Of a stretch of DNA of 64,000 bases, positions 50,981 through 59,109 are shown piece by piece. Within the stretch, counting starts at the first letter, position 1. Each line of letters opens with the position of its first letter. Location: the NCBI RefSeq assembly GCF_030817055.1, contig NZ_JAUSYV010000001.1, forward strand, positions 1,512,001 through 1,576,000, written 5' to 3'. The stretch is from Bacillus sp. V2I10 (lineage in GTDB: Bacteria; Bacillota; Bacilli; Bacillales; Bacillaceae). The translations under genes and the position numbers were made by a program. The notes under the pieces were generated by a model that saw only the letters and a program-made list of their open reading frames with translations, was not told the origin of the DNA and ran no database searches.

Positions 50981-51018
50981 TTAAAAAAGCTTGCAGACAT
51001 TCTGCAAGCTTTTTTTGG
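50981..51018 (+). terminator. Bidirectional terminator between acsA and the PBP gene
   Basis: AAAAAGCTTGCAG and CTGCAAGCTTTTT form a perfect stem around ACATT, with T-run on the right and A-run on the left. Confidence 0.93.
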
Positions 51019-51103
51019 GATTCTATTAATATGACTTTTGCATTTTAATGTGTTCTGCGCAGTACAGCTGCAGCAACGTCCATCCTGAAATCTGCGAACA
51101 AGG

Positions 51104-54064
51104 TCAGCCATTCGGTTTTTCTTCCGGAGGAGTCTGCTCTCCGTTATCTGCAGGTTTTTCAGGAGGCTTTGGATCCGGTTTTGGTTCGGCTGGTTTCGGA
51201 TCATTAGGCTTTGGATCCGGTTTTGGTTCGGCTGGTTTCGGATCATTAGGCTTTGGATCCGCGGGTTTTTGTTCAGCTGGTTTCGGATCTGTGGGCTTAG
51301 GATCAGCAGGCTTTGTTGCCGGCTTCTGAGCTTGATAGGATCCGCTTGTTACCGTTGCAGATGCAGGTGATTCTTTTCCTGCTACGTCAACTGCGGCTAC
51401 ATAGTAGGCAGCAGGTGAACCTCCAATAGATGCTGACAGGCTTTTCGAAGCTGGGATGCTTGCTACTTTTCTGAAATTCTTAGAAAAGTTACCGGCAGCA
51501 TAAACGCGGTATCCTATTACATCTGAATCACCGCTCGTGTTCCAGCTCAGGCGCCCGCCGCTGATTCTTACTCCGGATACTTGTGATGGAGCTGATCCGT
51601 TGTCGCTGATCTGATTTCCATCCGTTACAACGATATTGCCCCAGTTTGTTTTGTTTGGCAGCAGTTCTTTTAAAGCGCTGAAGCTGCTTAAATTATGCTT
51701 TTGCAGAATTTCTTTTTTTAACATCACACCTTGCTGAACAAATTCAGAAGGAGCAGAAGGGGGTACCTGGTATGCTCTGTCTTTTACATAAACATACTTT
51801 CCTGATGTTAAGCTGTCATCTGTTTTTGTCGGAACAAACTTCGCATTAAAGAGGTCTGTAGCAACAAGTCCAGCCTGCTGGCACATGGCAGAAGGCAGAT
51901 CCCCGGACAGTGCGCAATATGATTTCTGAACAATTCCGCCGGGCATTTTAAACGTTTCTTTCGGTGCAATAAGACCCGGATTAACTTCATGGGCTGCATT
52001 CATCAGCTTTGACCATAAAAGAATGTTTCTGCGGCTGTAGGACATGCCTTTATAATCTTTTTCAACTGATTTAGGGGTGTCGTATCCTATCCACGTTCCA
52101 AACGAGACATTTGGATTCGTTCCGACAAACCATATATCTTTATACTCCTGGCTTGTTCCTGTTTTTCCTGCCCAGTCTGCACTGAATGAGAGATAATTCT
52201 TAGCGGCTGTACCCGTTCCTTGTTTAATAACATCGCGCATCATATCGATTGTTAAGTAGGAAGTCTGAGGTGTAAATACATCAACTGCTTTTGATTTGTG
52301 CTGATAAATGACTTCGCCTGATTTTGTTTCAATTTTTTCAATGAGATAAGCATCGATAAACTTTCCGCCATTTGCAAAGGTTGCATAGGCATTTACGTTT
52401 TCTTCGACGGTTATGCCATTAGTAAGCCCTCCAATTGAAGTAGCTGGACCGCCATCATTTTTAGAGATAGTTGTGATTCCCATTTTCTTTAAATAATTAA
52501 GAGGATTTTGATCCATCACTTTTAAGTACGACTTAATGGCAGGTATATTATAAGACTTTTCAAGTGCATAACGGGCGCTTGTAAATCCATGGAAGCGGCC
52601 ATCGAAATTTTTAGGGCTCCATTCGCCGATTTGCAGCGGTACATCTGCAAGTACTGAACCTGGCTGGATGGCGCCTGATTCCATTGCAGGAGCATAAGCA
52701 AGCAGGGGCTTCATCGTCGATCCGTTTGATCGGGGAGTATCTGTCGCATGATTAACTTGTTCTCTTTTATGATTTCTTCCTCCAACGAAGCTGATGATTT
52801 TCCCTGTCTTATTCTCAATTAAAACAGCTCCAACCTCAACGGGCTCCTGAACCTGTATTTTCTTCCCGGTATCTTTGTCTACCTTCACTTCGGTCTTATC
52901 GCTGCCGTAGTATTCATACGATTCAGCAATGGTTTTCATTTTGTCATAAATATCTTTTTGAATGGTTGTATGAATTTTATAGCCGTTTTGACGCAAGTTC
53001 CGGTCAGCAAGGGCTTTGTATTCTGCGTACAATTCTTTATTTTTTTTCAGTTCGTCCATTTTGTGGCCGTCTTTTTCAGCCAGCTGCGTTAAGATGATAT
53101 CAGCGGCGCGTTCTTCAATTTCGTAAGTGAGCCATGGATATTGTTCTATAGAGGAAGGTTTGGCCTTGGCCAGACTTTTCCTTAAATCAAATTTGGCTGC
53201 TTCTTCGTATTCTTTTTGCGAGATGAAGCCTTTTGCATACATGCGTCTAAGAACAGTTTTCATCCTGGACGTTCCTGCATCCAGGTTTTCCTTTATTTCT
53301 CCCCTGTTTGTAAAAGGGGTATAGCCGAAAGGACTCTGTGGCAGACCTGCAATAAAAGCAGATTGAGGAAGAGATAAATTCTTCGCATCCACACCGAAAA
53401 TACCTTGTGCAGCGGCCTGAACTCCCGCTATATTTCGGCCGGAAGCATTTCTGCCCAGATCAGCTACATTCAGATAAGCCTCCAGGATTTCCTCTTTTTC
53501 AAAGAAGCGCTCAAGGCGGAGAGCAAGCAGGATTTCTTTTGCTTTGCGGTCAAAAGAAACTTCATCTGTTAGAATTTGATTTTTGATCAGCTGCTGTGTA
53601 AGTGTACTCCCCCCAGAACGATTAGAGGAATTTGTCACTTCCTGAAAAAGGGCGCGCATAATCGCTTTAGGGACAACCCCGTCATGCTCATAAAAAAATT
53701 CATCCTCTGTAGCAATTACGGCATTCTTTACATGCTTTGAAATTTCATCAATCTTTACTTCCTGTCTTTCAATATCTGCACGGAGCTTTCCTAAATACAC
53801 CGAATCAGAAAAATAAATCTGCGAGGTTTCTTCGTAATTATAAATATCTTTTTTCATGGAACTATAAGTGCGGAGAGGTTCATCCTTAACCAATGATGCA
53901 AAGTACCCTGCACCGAGTCCGCCGCCAAACGATGCGGCAATTAAACCGATGACAAAAAAGATCAGCATCAGGTTCCAGACGACCCCGTATGTAATGTTAA
54001 ACCCTTTTACTGTTTTATGTTTGTAAGGCATAAATTTGCTGTACCAAGTTTTGAATTTATCCAT
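51104..54064 (-). CDS. Class A penicillin-binding protein with FN3-like domain and proline-rich tail
   Basis: A 986-residue bifunctional transglycosylase/transpeptidase anchored by one N-terminal helix (about residues 27-55). The glycosyltransferase domain has catalytic Glu120 in ATEDEFFYEHDG and the GGSTLTQQL motif (151-159). The transpeptidase motifs are S449-T-M-K452, S504-Y-N and K634-T-G. Residues of about 830-920 form a fibronectin type III-like domain. The tail repeats KPADPKP/KPAEPKPDPKP units and is very Pro/Lys-rich, presumably crossing the wall. It polymerises and cross-links peptidoglycan. The ribosome site is GGGGGGATGATAAATAT. Between acsA and tyrS, B. subtilis has no such gene. 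Confidence 0.93.
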   Translation of the reverse strand: MDKFKTWYSKFMPYKHKTVKGFNITYGVVWNLMLIFFVIGLIAASFGGGLGAGYFASLVKDEPLRTYSSMKKDIYNYEETSQIYFSDSVYLGKLRADIERQEVKIDEISKHVKNAVIATEDEFFYEHDGVVPKAIMRALFQEVTNSSNRSGGSTLTQQLIKNQILTDEVSFDRKAKEILLALRLERFFEKEEILEAYLNVADLGRNASGRNIAGVQAAAQGIFGVDAKNLSLPQSAFIAGLPQSPFGYTPFTNRGEIKENLDAGTSRMKTVLRRMYAKGFISQKEYEEAAKFDLRKSLAKAKPSSIEQYPWLTYEIEERAADIILTQLAEKDGHKMDELKKNKELYAEYKALADRNLRQNGYKIHTTIQKDIYDKMKTIAESYEYYGSDKTEVKVDKDTGKKIQVQEPVEVGAVLIENKTGKIISFVGGRNHKREQVNHATDTPRSNGSTMKPLLAYAPAMESGAIQPGSVLADVPLQIGEWSPKNFDGRFHGFTSARYALEKSYNIPAIKSYLKVMDQNPLNYLKKMGITTISKNDGGPATSIGGLTNGITVEENVNAYATFANGGKFIDAYLIEKIETKSGEVIYQHKSKAVDVFTPQTSYLTIDMMRDVIKQGTGTAAKNYLSFSADWAGKTGTSQEYKDIWFVGTNPNVSFGTWIGYDTPKSVEKDYKGMSYSRRNILLWSKLMNAAHEVNPGLIAPKETFKMPGGIVQKSYCALSGDLPSAMCQQAGLVATDLFNAKFVPTKTDDSLTSGKYVYVKDRAYQVPPSAPSEFVQQGVMLKKEILQKHNLSSFSALKELLPNKTNWGNIVVTDGNQISDNGSAPSQVSGVRISGGRLSWNTSGDSDVIGYRVYAAGNFSKNFRKVASIPASKSLSASIGGSPAAYYVAAVDVAGKESPASATVTSGSYQAQKPATKPADPKPTDPKPAEQKPADPKPNDPKPAEPKPDPKPNDPKPAEPKPDPKPPEKPADNGEQTPPEEKPNG
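51171..51254. repeat. Two perfect 42-bp tandem copies coding the PBP tail
   Basis: 51171-51212 and 51213-51254 are identical, each 42 bases and starting GGATCCGGTTTTGG; degenerate copies follow to about 51315. In the PBP frame they give 14-residue Pro/Lys/Asp repeats. Such slippage-prone tracts vary in copy number between strains. Confidence 0.92.
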
Positions 54065-54169
54065 ATATTTATCATCCCCCCCCTATACAATACACCCACT
54101 CAATTATATCATATAAAAACAGTACTTTTGTATGATCTTGTCAGATGCTGATGAATCGTTTGACAAGGA

Positions 54170-54455
54170 ACATTCTATATGGTAAAAAAGATTTATTAGA
54201 ATTGAAAATGCTTTGAATGGAATTAGTAGTGAACATCTCCCTGTTTTAGAAAGCTGATGGCCGATGAAAATCAGCACACAGATGAATCATGAATTACCTC
54301 CAGGAGCTTCTTTTGTGAAAGGCAGCTATTGCCGAATAGCGAAAGACGGTTAGAATGCCGTTATATATGCCGAGATAGGAATCAGTTTATCTTTTTCCTA
54401 AGTAGGGTGGTACCGCGTAATCACGCCCCTTCATTTTTGAAGGGGTGTTTTTTGT
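54170..54455 (+). promoter_or_regulatory. T-box riboswitch leader, tyrosine specific
   Basis: The T-box core AGGGTGGTACCGCG (about 54403-54416) precedes a terminator (ACGCCCCTTCA with GAAGGGGTGT, then TTTTTTG, 54423-54453). Stem I landmarks AGTAGTGAAC and TAGAAAGCTGATGG lie around 54225-54260. The specifier-loop region GAATTACCTCCAGGAG contains TAC at 54295-54297, the tyrosine codon, matching the downstream gene. Uncharged tRNA-Tyr should promote antitermination. Confidence 0.92.
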
Positions 54456-54483
54456 ATTTTATGATAAAAAGGAGCTAATCAGA

Positions 54484-55752
54484 ATGAGTGAATTATTGAA
54501 TGATTTGCAGTTCAGAGGATTAATTAATCAAATGACAGACGAAGAAGGTCTGAGAAAGTTATTAGAAGAGGAATCAGTAAAATTATATTCTGGTTTCGAT
54601 CCGACGGCAGACAGCCTGCACATCGGGCATTTACTTCCGATATTAACTCTTCGCCGCTTTCAGCAGGCAGGACACCGCCCAATTGCTTTAGTCGGCGGAG
54701 CAACTGGCTTAATTGGCGACCCAAGCGGAAAGAAAGCAGAAAGAACGCTTAATACTTCTGATATTGTGCAGGAGTGGACAAACAAAATTAAAGATCAGCT
54801 TTCCCGTTTCCTTGATTTTGATCCCTCAAGTGAAAATCCTGCTACTCTAGCCAACAACTTTGACTGGATCGGATCTATGGATTTGATCACGTTTCTAAGG
54901 GATGTAGGAAAAAATTTCGGTATTAATTACATGCTTGCAAAGGATACGGTGTCTTCAAGAATTGAATCAGGAATTTCCTACACAGAGTTCAGCTACATGA
55001 TTCTGCAGTCATATGACTTTTTAAATTTATACAGATCCGCTGGCTGCAAACTTCAAATTGGAGGAAGCGATCAGTGGGGAAATATTACGGCTGGACTTGA
55101 GCTGATCCGCAAATCTGAGGAAAATTCAAAAGCATTTGGATTAACTGTTCCATTGGTTACAAAATCAGACGGTACAAAATTCGGCAAAACAGAAGGCGGA
55201 GCTATCTGGCTCGATAAAGAAAAAACGACTCCTTATGAGTTCTACCAGTTCTGGATCAATACAGATGACCGCGATGTCATCAAATACATCAAGTTCTTTA
55301 CATTCCTTTCTCATGAAGAGATTACGGCACTTGAACAAGAACTGACAAATGCACCAGAAAATCGCGCTGCACAAAAAGCACTTGCCGAGGATATGACAAA
55401 GCTAGTACACGGAGAAGAATCTTTGGAGCAAGCAATCAAAATCTCTCAGGCGCTTTTCAGCGGAAACATTAAAGAGCTGACTGGAGAGGAGATTGAGCAG
55501 GGCTTTAAAGATGTACCTGCATTTACAGCCGAAGAACTAGAAATCGGCTTAATCGACCTGCTTGTCAATGCAAAAATCTCTCCCTCAAAACGCCAGGCAC
55601 GAGAAGATGTTTCAAATGGAGCGGTATACATCAATGGCGAGCGAATCCAGGAGACGGACAAAGTCCTTGGAGCAGACGACCGCATTGACGGCAAATTCAC
55701 TGTTATCCGCAGAGGGAAGAAGAAGTACACGTTAATTCAATACAAGAACTGA
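54484..55752 (+). CDS. tyrS: Tyrosine--tRNA ligase
   Basis: A 422-residue class Ic synthetase. HIGH-like motif DSLHIGHLLPI (about residues 43-53), tyrosine-specific YSGFDPTADSLH, the KFGKT form of KMSKS (about 231-235) and a C-terminal S4 RNA-binding domain (SKRQAREDVSNGAVYINGERI). It is the TyrS (not TyrZ) lineage, as judged from length and the GMxSK-free KFGKT. ATG 54484 follows AAAAAGGAG; upstream frame 54445 lies inside the T-box terminator. Controlled by the leader directly upstream. Confidence 0.97.
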   Translation: MSELLNDLQFRGLINQMTDEEGLRKLLEEESVKLYSGFDPTADSLHIGHLLPILTLRRFQQAGHRPIALVGGATGLIGDPSGKKAERTLNTSDIVQEWTNKIKDQLSRFLDFDPSSENPATLANNFDWIGSMDLITFLRDVGKNFGINYMLAKDTVSSRIESGISYTEFSYMILQSYDFLNLYRSAGCKLQIGGSDQWGNITAGLELIRKSEENSKAFGLTVPLVTKSDGTKFGKTEGGAIWLDKEKTTPYEFYQFWINTDDRDVIKYIKFFTFLSHEEITALEQELTNAPENRAAQKALAEDMTKLVHGEESLEQAIKISQALFSGNIKELTGEEIEQGFKDVPAFTAEELEIGLIDLLVNAKISPSKRQAREDVSNGAVYINGERIQETDKVLGADDRIDGKFTVIRRGKKKYTLIQYKN

Positions 55753-55819
55753 TGAAAAGCCTCACTTGCTGTAACGGGTTAGGTTGAAAGGTGCAAACCA
55801 CACTTCAATAAACCTAAGA

Positions 55820-55864
55820 AATAGCGCATCAATTAGCAGTCTAATTGATGTGCTATTTTTTTAT
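55820..55864 (+). terminator. Rho-independent terminator after tyrS
   Basis: ATAGCGCATCAATTAG (55821-55836) and CTAATTGATGTGCTAT (55841-55856) form a 16-bp stem around a four-base loop, followed by seven T residues. It isolates the yhf cluster from tyrS. Confidence 0.95.
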
Positions 55865-55994
55865 TTTAAAGGATTTTTTATAGATTAACTTGATTTATAC
55901 GATATACATTACATATTAAGTTTAATCTTCGTTAACAAAAAGATAAAAAGGAGCAGACAATACATTTTTAACAAATTATTCAGAAAAATCAATC

Positions 55995-56055
55995 TTGTAA
56001 ACAGCTTAAATATATGGTAAATTTGCATCAATGAATGAATATACAAATAATTGTA
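55995..56055 (+). promoter_or_regulatory. yhfZ promoter and palindromic operator
   Basis: TTGTAA (55995-56000), 17 bases and TAAATT (56018-56023) form a plausible promoter. Eighteen bases downstream lies the palindrome TACAA-ATAA-TTGTA (56042-56055), directly before the regulator gene, in position to block transcription. The same palindrome with TTTA in the centre recurs at 57017-57030. Confidence 0.65.
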
Positions 56056-56068
56056 CAAGAGTGGTGCT

Positions 56069-56995
56069 ATGGAGATTTTTGAGTCGCTCCTTTCTAAAAA
56101 GGGGTTAATTTTGCAGAAAATAGCAGAGGATCTATTATTTATTGAACTGAATGAGCGGATACCAAAAGTAGGAGATTTTTCAGAAAGATTTAATGTTGGC
56201 AGGGGAACAGTACAGACAGCCCTGAAATATCTAGAGCAAACCGGCAGCATTAGTCTTGAACCTAAAGGACATATGGGTACCTTTTTAAGGAAGAAAAATA
56301 TCCCCTCTTTGTTCAAGTATTGCGGTGCTGAAAGAATGACCGGAGTGATGCCTTTGCCGTATTCCAAAAAATATGAAGGGCTGGCATCCGGTCTTACGTC
56401 TCAATTTGAGGAAAACCAATTGAATTTAAGCATTGCTTTCATGAGAGGGGCTAAACTGAGAATTGATGAAGTGAGCAAAGGGAGATACGACTTTGCCCTT
56501 GTTTCCAAATTCTCAGCAGCAGAAGCATTGAAACAGGACCCGGATCTTTCTATTGCTCTCGCTTTCGGGAGCCATACGTATGTTTCAAAGCACGCGGTCT
56601 TCTTTTCCGAAAAGGGAAATCTTGAAATCAAAGATGGCATGAAGGTAGGAATTGACCATAATTCAACCGATCAAAAAATTCTCGTTAAAGCGGAAACAAA
56701 TGAAAAACAGGTAGAGTTTGTTGAGCTCAATTACATGCATCTTCTACAGCATTTAAGAGCGAAAACGATTGATGCGACCATTTGGAACATTGATGAAATT
56801 GACAGTGGGTTATACAATACGATACCGCTTTCCTCTGAAATAGCAAAAAAAGAAGAGTTGAATATAGGTGAAGCTGTCTGCGTCATTAGAAAAGAAAACA
56901 AAAAGGCGGAGTATATTCTGCAGCATTTGGATTTACATGAGATTAAAAGAATACAATCACTGGTGGAAAAAGGGGATTACATTCCGAAATACTAA
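56069..56995 (+). CDS. yhfZ: YhfZ-like transcriptional regulator of the yhf cluster
   Basis: The 308-residue protein has an N-terminal winged HTH of GntR type (RIPKVGDFSERFNVGRGTVQTALKYLEQTG, about residues 36-65) and a C-terminal YhfZ_C domain that looks like a type 2 periplasmic-binding fold (GRYDFALVSKFSAAEALKQDPDLSIALAFG), a likely ligand sensor. It corresponds to YhfZ of E. coli. ATG 56069 is used; the TTG at 56051 lies inside the operator. It heads the cluster and is probably autoregulated through the palindrome upstream. Terminator-separated from tyrS. Confidence 0.85.
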   Translation: MEIFESLLSKKGLILQKIAEDLLFIELNERIPKVGDFSERFNVGRGTVQTALKYLEQTGSISLEPKGHMGTFLRKKNIPSLFKYCGAERMTGVMPLPYSKKYEGLASGLTSQFEENQLNLSIAFMRGAKLRIDEVSKGRYDFALVSKFSAAEALKQDPDLSIALAFGSHTYVSKHAVFFSEKGNLEIKDGMKVGIDHNSTDQKILVKAETNEKQVEFVELNYMHLLQHLRAKTIDATIWNIDEIDSGLYNTIPLSSEIAKKEELNIGEAVCVIRKENKKAEYILQHLDLHEIKRIQSLVEKGDYIPKY

Positions 56996-57005
56996 GAATC
57001 CCTTT

Positions 57006-57030
57006 TATAATCAAAATACAATTTATTGTA
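57006..57030 (+). promoter_or_regulatory. Second promoter and palindromic operator, in front of yhfY
   Basis: A perfect TATAAT (57006-57011; -35 poor, TTCCGA about 56982) is followed at once by TACAA-TTTA-TTGTA (57017-57030), the same half-sites and spacing as the operator before yhfZ. It lies between yhfZ and the structural genes, so the regulator could control them separately from itself. Confidence 0.7.
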
Positions 57031-57049
57031 CATTGGGAGGGGCGCAATC

Positions 57050-57394
57050 ATGAAAGAACTGTTTGAAAGACTCGAAATACTTAAATCAACGGATGCCATT
57101 ACAGAAAATGCTCAAATCATCTGCCATAAAACGATTGATGCATACGTGTCTCAAACGGAAGCTGCTAACTATCAAATGCTCATTACTCATTTGGCCATGG
57201 CAGTGACAAGGGTGGAGAGAAACGAACCGCTGAATGCTCCGCCATCATCGATTATGGCGGAAATATATAATTCTCCAAATCTTGTAGAAGCGCAAAGACG
57301 AGTCAATTGGATTGAAAGCGAATGCAGCATCACCATACCAAAAGAAGAAAAAGAGTTTCTATATATGCACTTTGTAACAGCATTAACAGCATAA
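57050..57394 (+). CDS. yhfY: PRD-domain protein, YhfY-like
   Basis: The 114-residue protein is a single PTS-regulation domain-type helical bundle. His26 (IICHKTIDAYV) and His47 (ITHLAMAVTRVERNEP) sit at places where PRDs are phosphorylated by PTS components, and the closing KEEKEFLYMHFVTAL is also typical. E. coli YhfY is a PRD protein of similar size in the yhf cluster. No DNA-binding domain is present, so it may act on the YhfZ regulator or transporter. GGGAGGGG precedes the ATG; the TTG at 57026 overlaps the operator. Confidence 0.8.
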   Translation: MKELFERLEILKSTDAITENAQIICHKTIDAYVSQTEAANYQMLITHLAMAVTRVERNEPLNAPPSSIMAEIYNSPNLVEAQRRVNWIESECSITIPKEEKEFLYMHFVTALTA

Positions 57395-57409
57395 AGGGAG
57401 GAATAAAGA

Positions 57410-57772
57410 ATGAAAATTGTAGTAGGCGGTCAGGTTGAGAAAAAAGAGATTGAGAGTTTAGTTAAGAAATACGGAGGAGAGCAGGTAGAAGTAACCGTGA
57501 AAGCTGATTTAGAAGCGGCGATGCTGCTGAAATCAGGGGGAGCGGATTATTACGTCGGCGCCTGCCATACCGGAGGAGGGGGAGCTTTGGCTATGGCAAT
57601 AGCGCTGCTTGGAAAACCAAAGTGCGCAACCATCTCTATGCCCGGCAAGACTCCGCTAAAAGAAAACGTGCAGTTAGCAGTCGATCAGGGGGCAACAGCT
57701 TTTGGATTTACTGGGGATCACAAGGAGAAAGCTGTTGAGTATTTAATGGAGGCTTTACTAAAAAACAAATAG
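57410..57772 (+). CDS. yhfU: DUF2620 protein, YhfU-like
   Basis: The 120-residue soluble protein has a glycine-rich middle ACHTGGGGALAMAIALLG between a ferredoxin-like N-terminal part (MKIVVGGQVEKKEIESLVKKYGG) and SMPGKTPLKENVQLAVDQGATAFGFTGDHKEKAVEYLM. It is DUF2620, found as YhfU beside the YhfT permease in E. coli. It has the size and design of PTS-like IIB components, but no catalytic cysteine or histidine motif is clear. AAGGGAGG precedes the ATG. Confidence 0.83.
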   Translation: MKIVVGGQVEKKEIESLVKKYGGEQVEVTVKADLEAAMLLKSGGADYYVGACHTGGGGALAMAIALLGKPKCATISMPGKTPLKENVQLAVDQGATAFGFTGDHKEKAVEYLMEALLKNK

Positions 57773-57798
57773 ATTGATATGGGGATGGGGGAAGAGAG

Positions 57799-59097
57799 AT
57801 GGTAGAAGTAATTTTAATGGCTTGTATTGGGGCTCTAGCAGCCGTCATGGCAAATTTAGGGATTGCGGTATTTAACGATGGGCTCAGACCGATTGTTCCG
57901 GAAAATCTTGAAGGGCGGATGAGCAGAAAAGAGCTTGGGGTTACCGCCTTTGCCATGAGTTTCGGTCTTGTCATCGGGTTTGGGATTCCGATTTCAATTG
58001 CGGGAAGCATTATTCTTATTCATAGTATTTTGCTTGGTACAGACATCATTGGTCTTGCGTTCAACAGAGGAAAAATTAATTCCGTGCTCGCAGGGGCTGC
58101 CGGAGCTTTATATGGCGCTGGCATTTACTATGGTCTGCAAGTTGTCGTCGATGCATTTGCGATGCTGCCGCTGAATTTCGCTGAAGGATTTAATAAAATC
58201 GGCGAACCGGTTGTCGTTTCCTTCATGGTGTTTCCGGCCATCGCTGTTGCTCTTCAATTTGGAATTAAAAAAGGGATTCTGACGTTTATTGTGGCAGCTA
58301 TTGCAAGACAGCTTATCGTTTTTGCGAACACGGAAAAGCTGATCAGCATCAATGGGACGCAAGTTGTTTTAAGTCCGGAAGGGATTGCTCTTATCATCGG
58401 AATGATTTTCTTAATCGCATTTGCTGTACGGGAAAAGTCGGATGAGAAGAGCCTGTCCACTTTAGCGGCATTGTTCACAGAACGCGTCTCGAAAATTAAA
58501 AAATATGTATGGGTACTTATGATAAGCGGCGGACTTGTAGCCGCAGCTACGAGCCAGCTTTTAATCGCCGGCGACCCGATCTCTCTTAACCTGCTATCGG
58601 AAGGGAAGATTGCCGAAGGCGGTATTGCCTCTCTTGCAAAAGCAATCGGATTCGTTCCACTGATCGCAAGTACAGCGATTGCTACAGGGGTATATGGTCC
58701 AGTAGGGTTTACCTTCGTTTTCGGGGCTGGAATTTTCTCCCCAAATCCAATCATCGCGGCTATTTTAGGAGCTGTCATCATCTTAGTGGAAGTGATGATT
58801 TTGACTCAATTAGCAAAAGTTCTCGACCGCTATCCCGGTATTCGGGCATCTGGTGAAAACATCAGGACAGCGATGACGCGCGTGTTGGAAGTGGCCCTTC
58901 TCATTGGAGGCGCAAATGCTGCGAATGCCATTGTTCCAGGTCTGGGCTTCTTCGCCATTGCCGGGATCTATTTACTGAATGAAGCAGCTGGACGTCCAAT
59001 CGTCCGTATGGCAGTTGGGCCTGTTGGAGCAATTGCAGTAGGAATTATCGGAAACATCCTGGTACTTCTTGGGCTCTACATACCGCCCGCAGGATAA
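57799..59097 (+). CDS. yhfT: Multi-pass membrane protein YhfT, predicted transporter
   Basis: The 432-residue protein has about eleven hydrophobic helices and the YhfT-family look: N-terminal VILMACIGALAAVMANLGIAVFNDGLRP, ELGVTAFAMSFGLVIGFGIPISIAGSIIL, GVYGPVGFTFVFGAGIFSPNPIIAAILGAV and C-terminal AAGRPIVRMAVGPVGAIAVGIIGNIL. No ATPase is encoded nearby, so it is a secondary transporter or PTS-IIC-like channel. It is probably the importer of the operon's substrate, with YhfU as partner. GGGGATGGGGGAAGAG precedes the start. Confidence 0.85.
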   Translation: MVEVILMACIGALAAVMANLGIAVFNDGLRPIVPENLEGRMSRKELGVTAFAMSFGLVIGFGIPISIAGSIILIHSILLGTDIIGLAFNRGKINSVLAGAAGALYGAGIYYGLQVVVDAFAMLPLNFAEGFNKIGEPVVVSFMVFPAIAVALQFGIKKGILTFIVAAIARQLIVFANTEKLISINGTQVVLSPEGIALIIGMIFLIAFAVREKSDEKSLSTLAALFTERVSKIKKYVWVLMISGGLVAAATSQLLIAGDPISLNLLSEGKIAEGGIASLAKAIGFVPLIASTAIATGVYGPVGFTFVFGAGIFSPNPIIAAILGAVIILVEVMILTQLAKVLDRYPGIRASGENIRTAMTRVLEVALLIGGANAANAIVPGLGFFAIAGIYLLNEAAGRPIVRMAVGPVGAIAVGIIGNILVLLGLYIPPAG

Positions 59098-59109
59098 GGA
59101 GGCTTTTCA

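Noticed and set aside
51150..51320. CRISPR-like or direct-repeat array
   Set aside because: The repeats are in frame within the PBP gene, are contiguous without spacers and encode a proline-rich tail.
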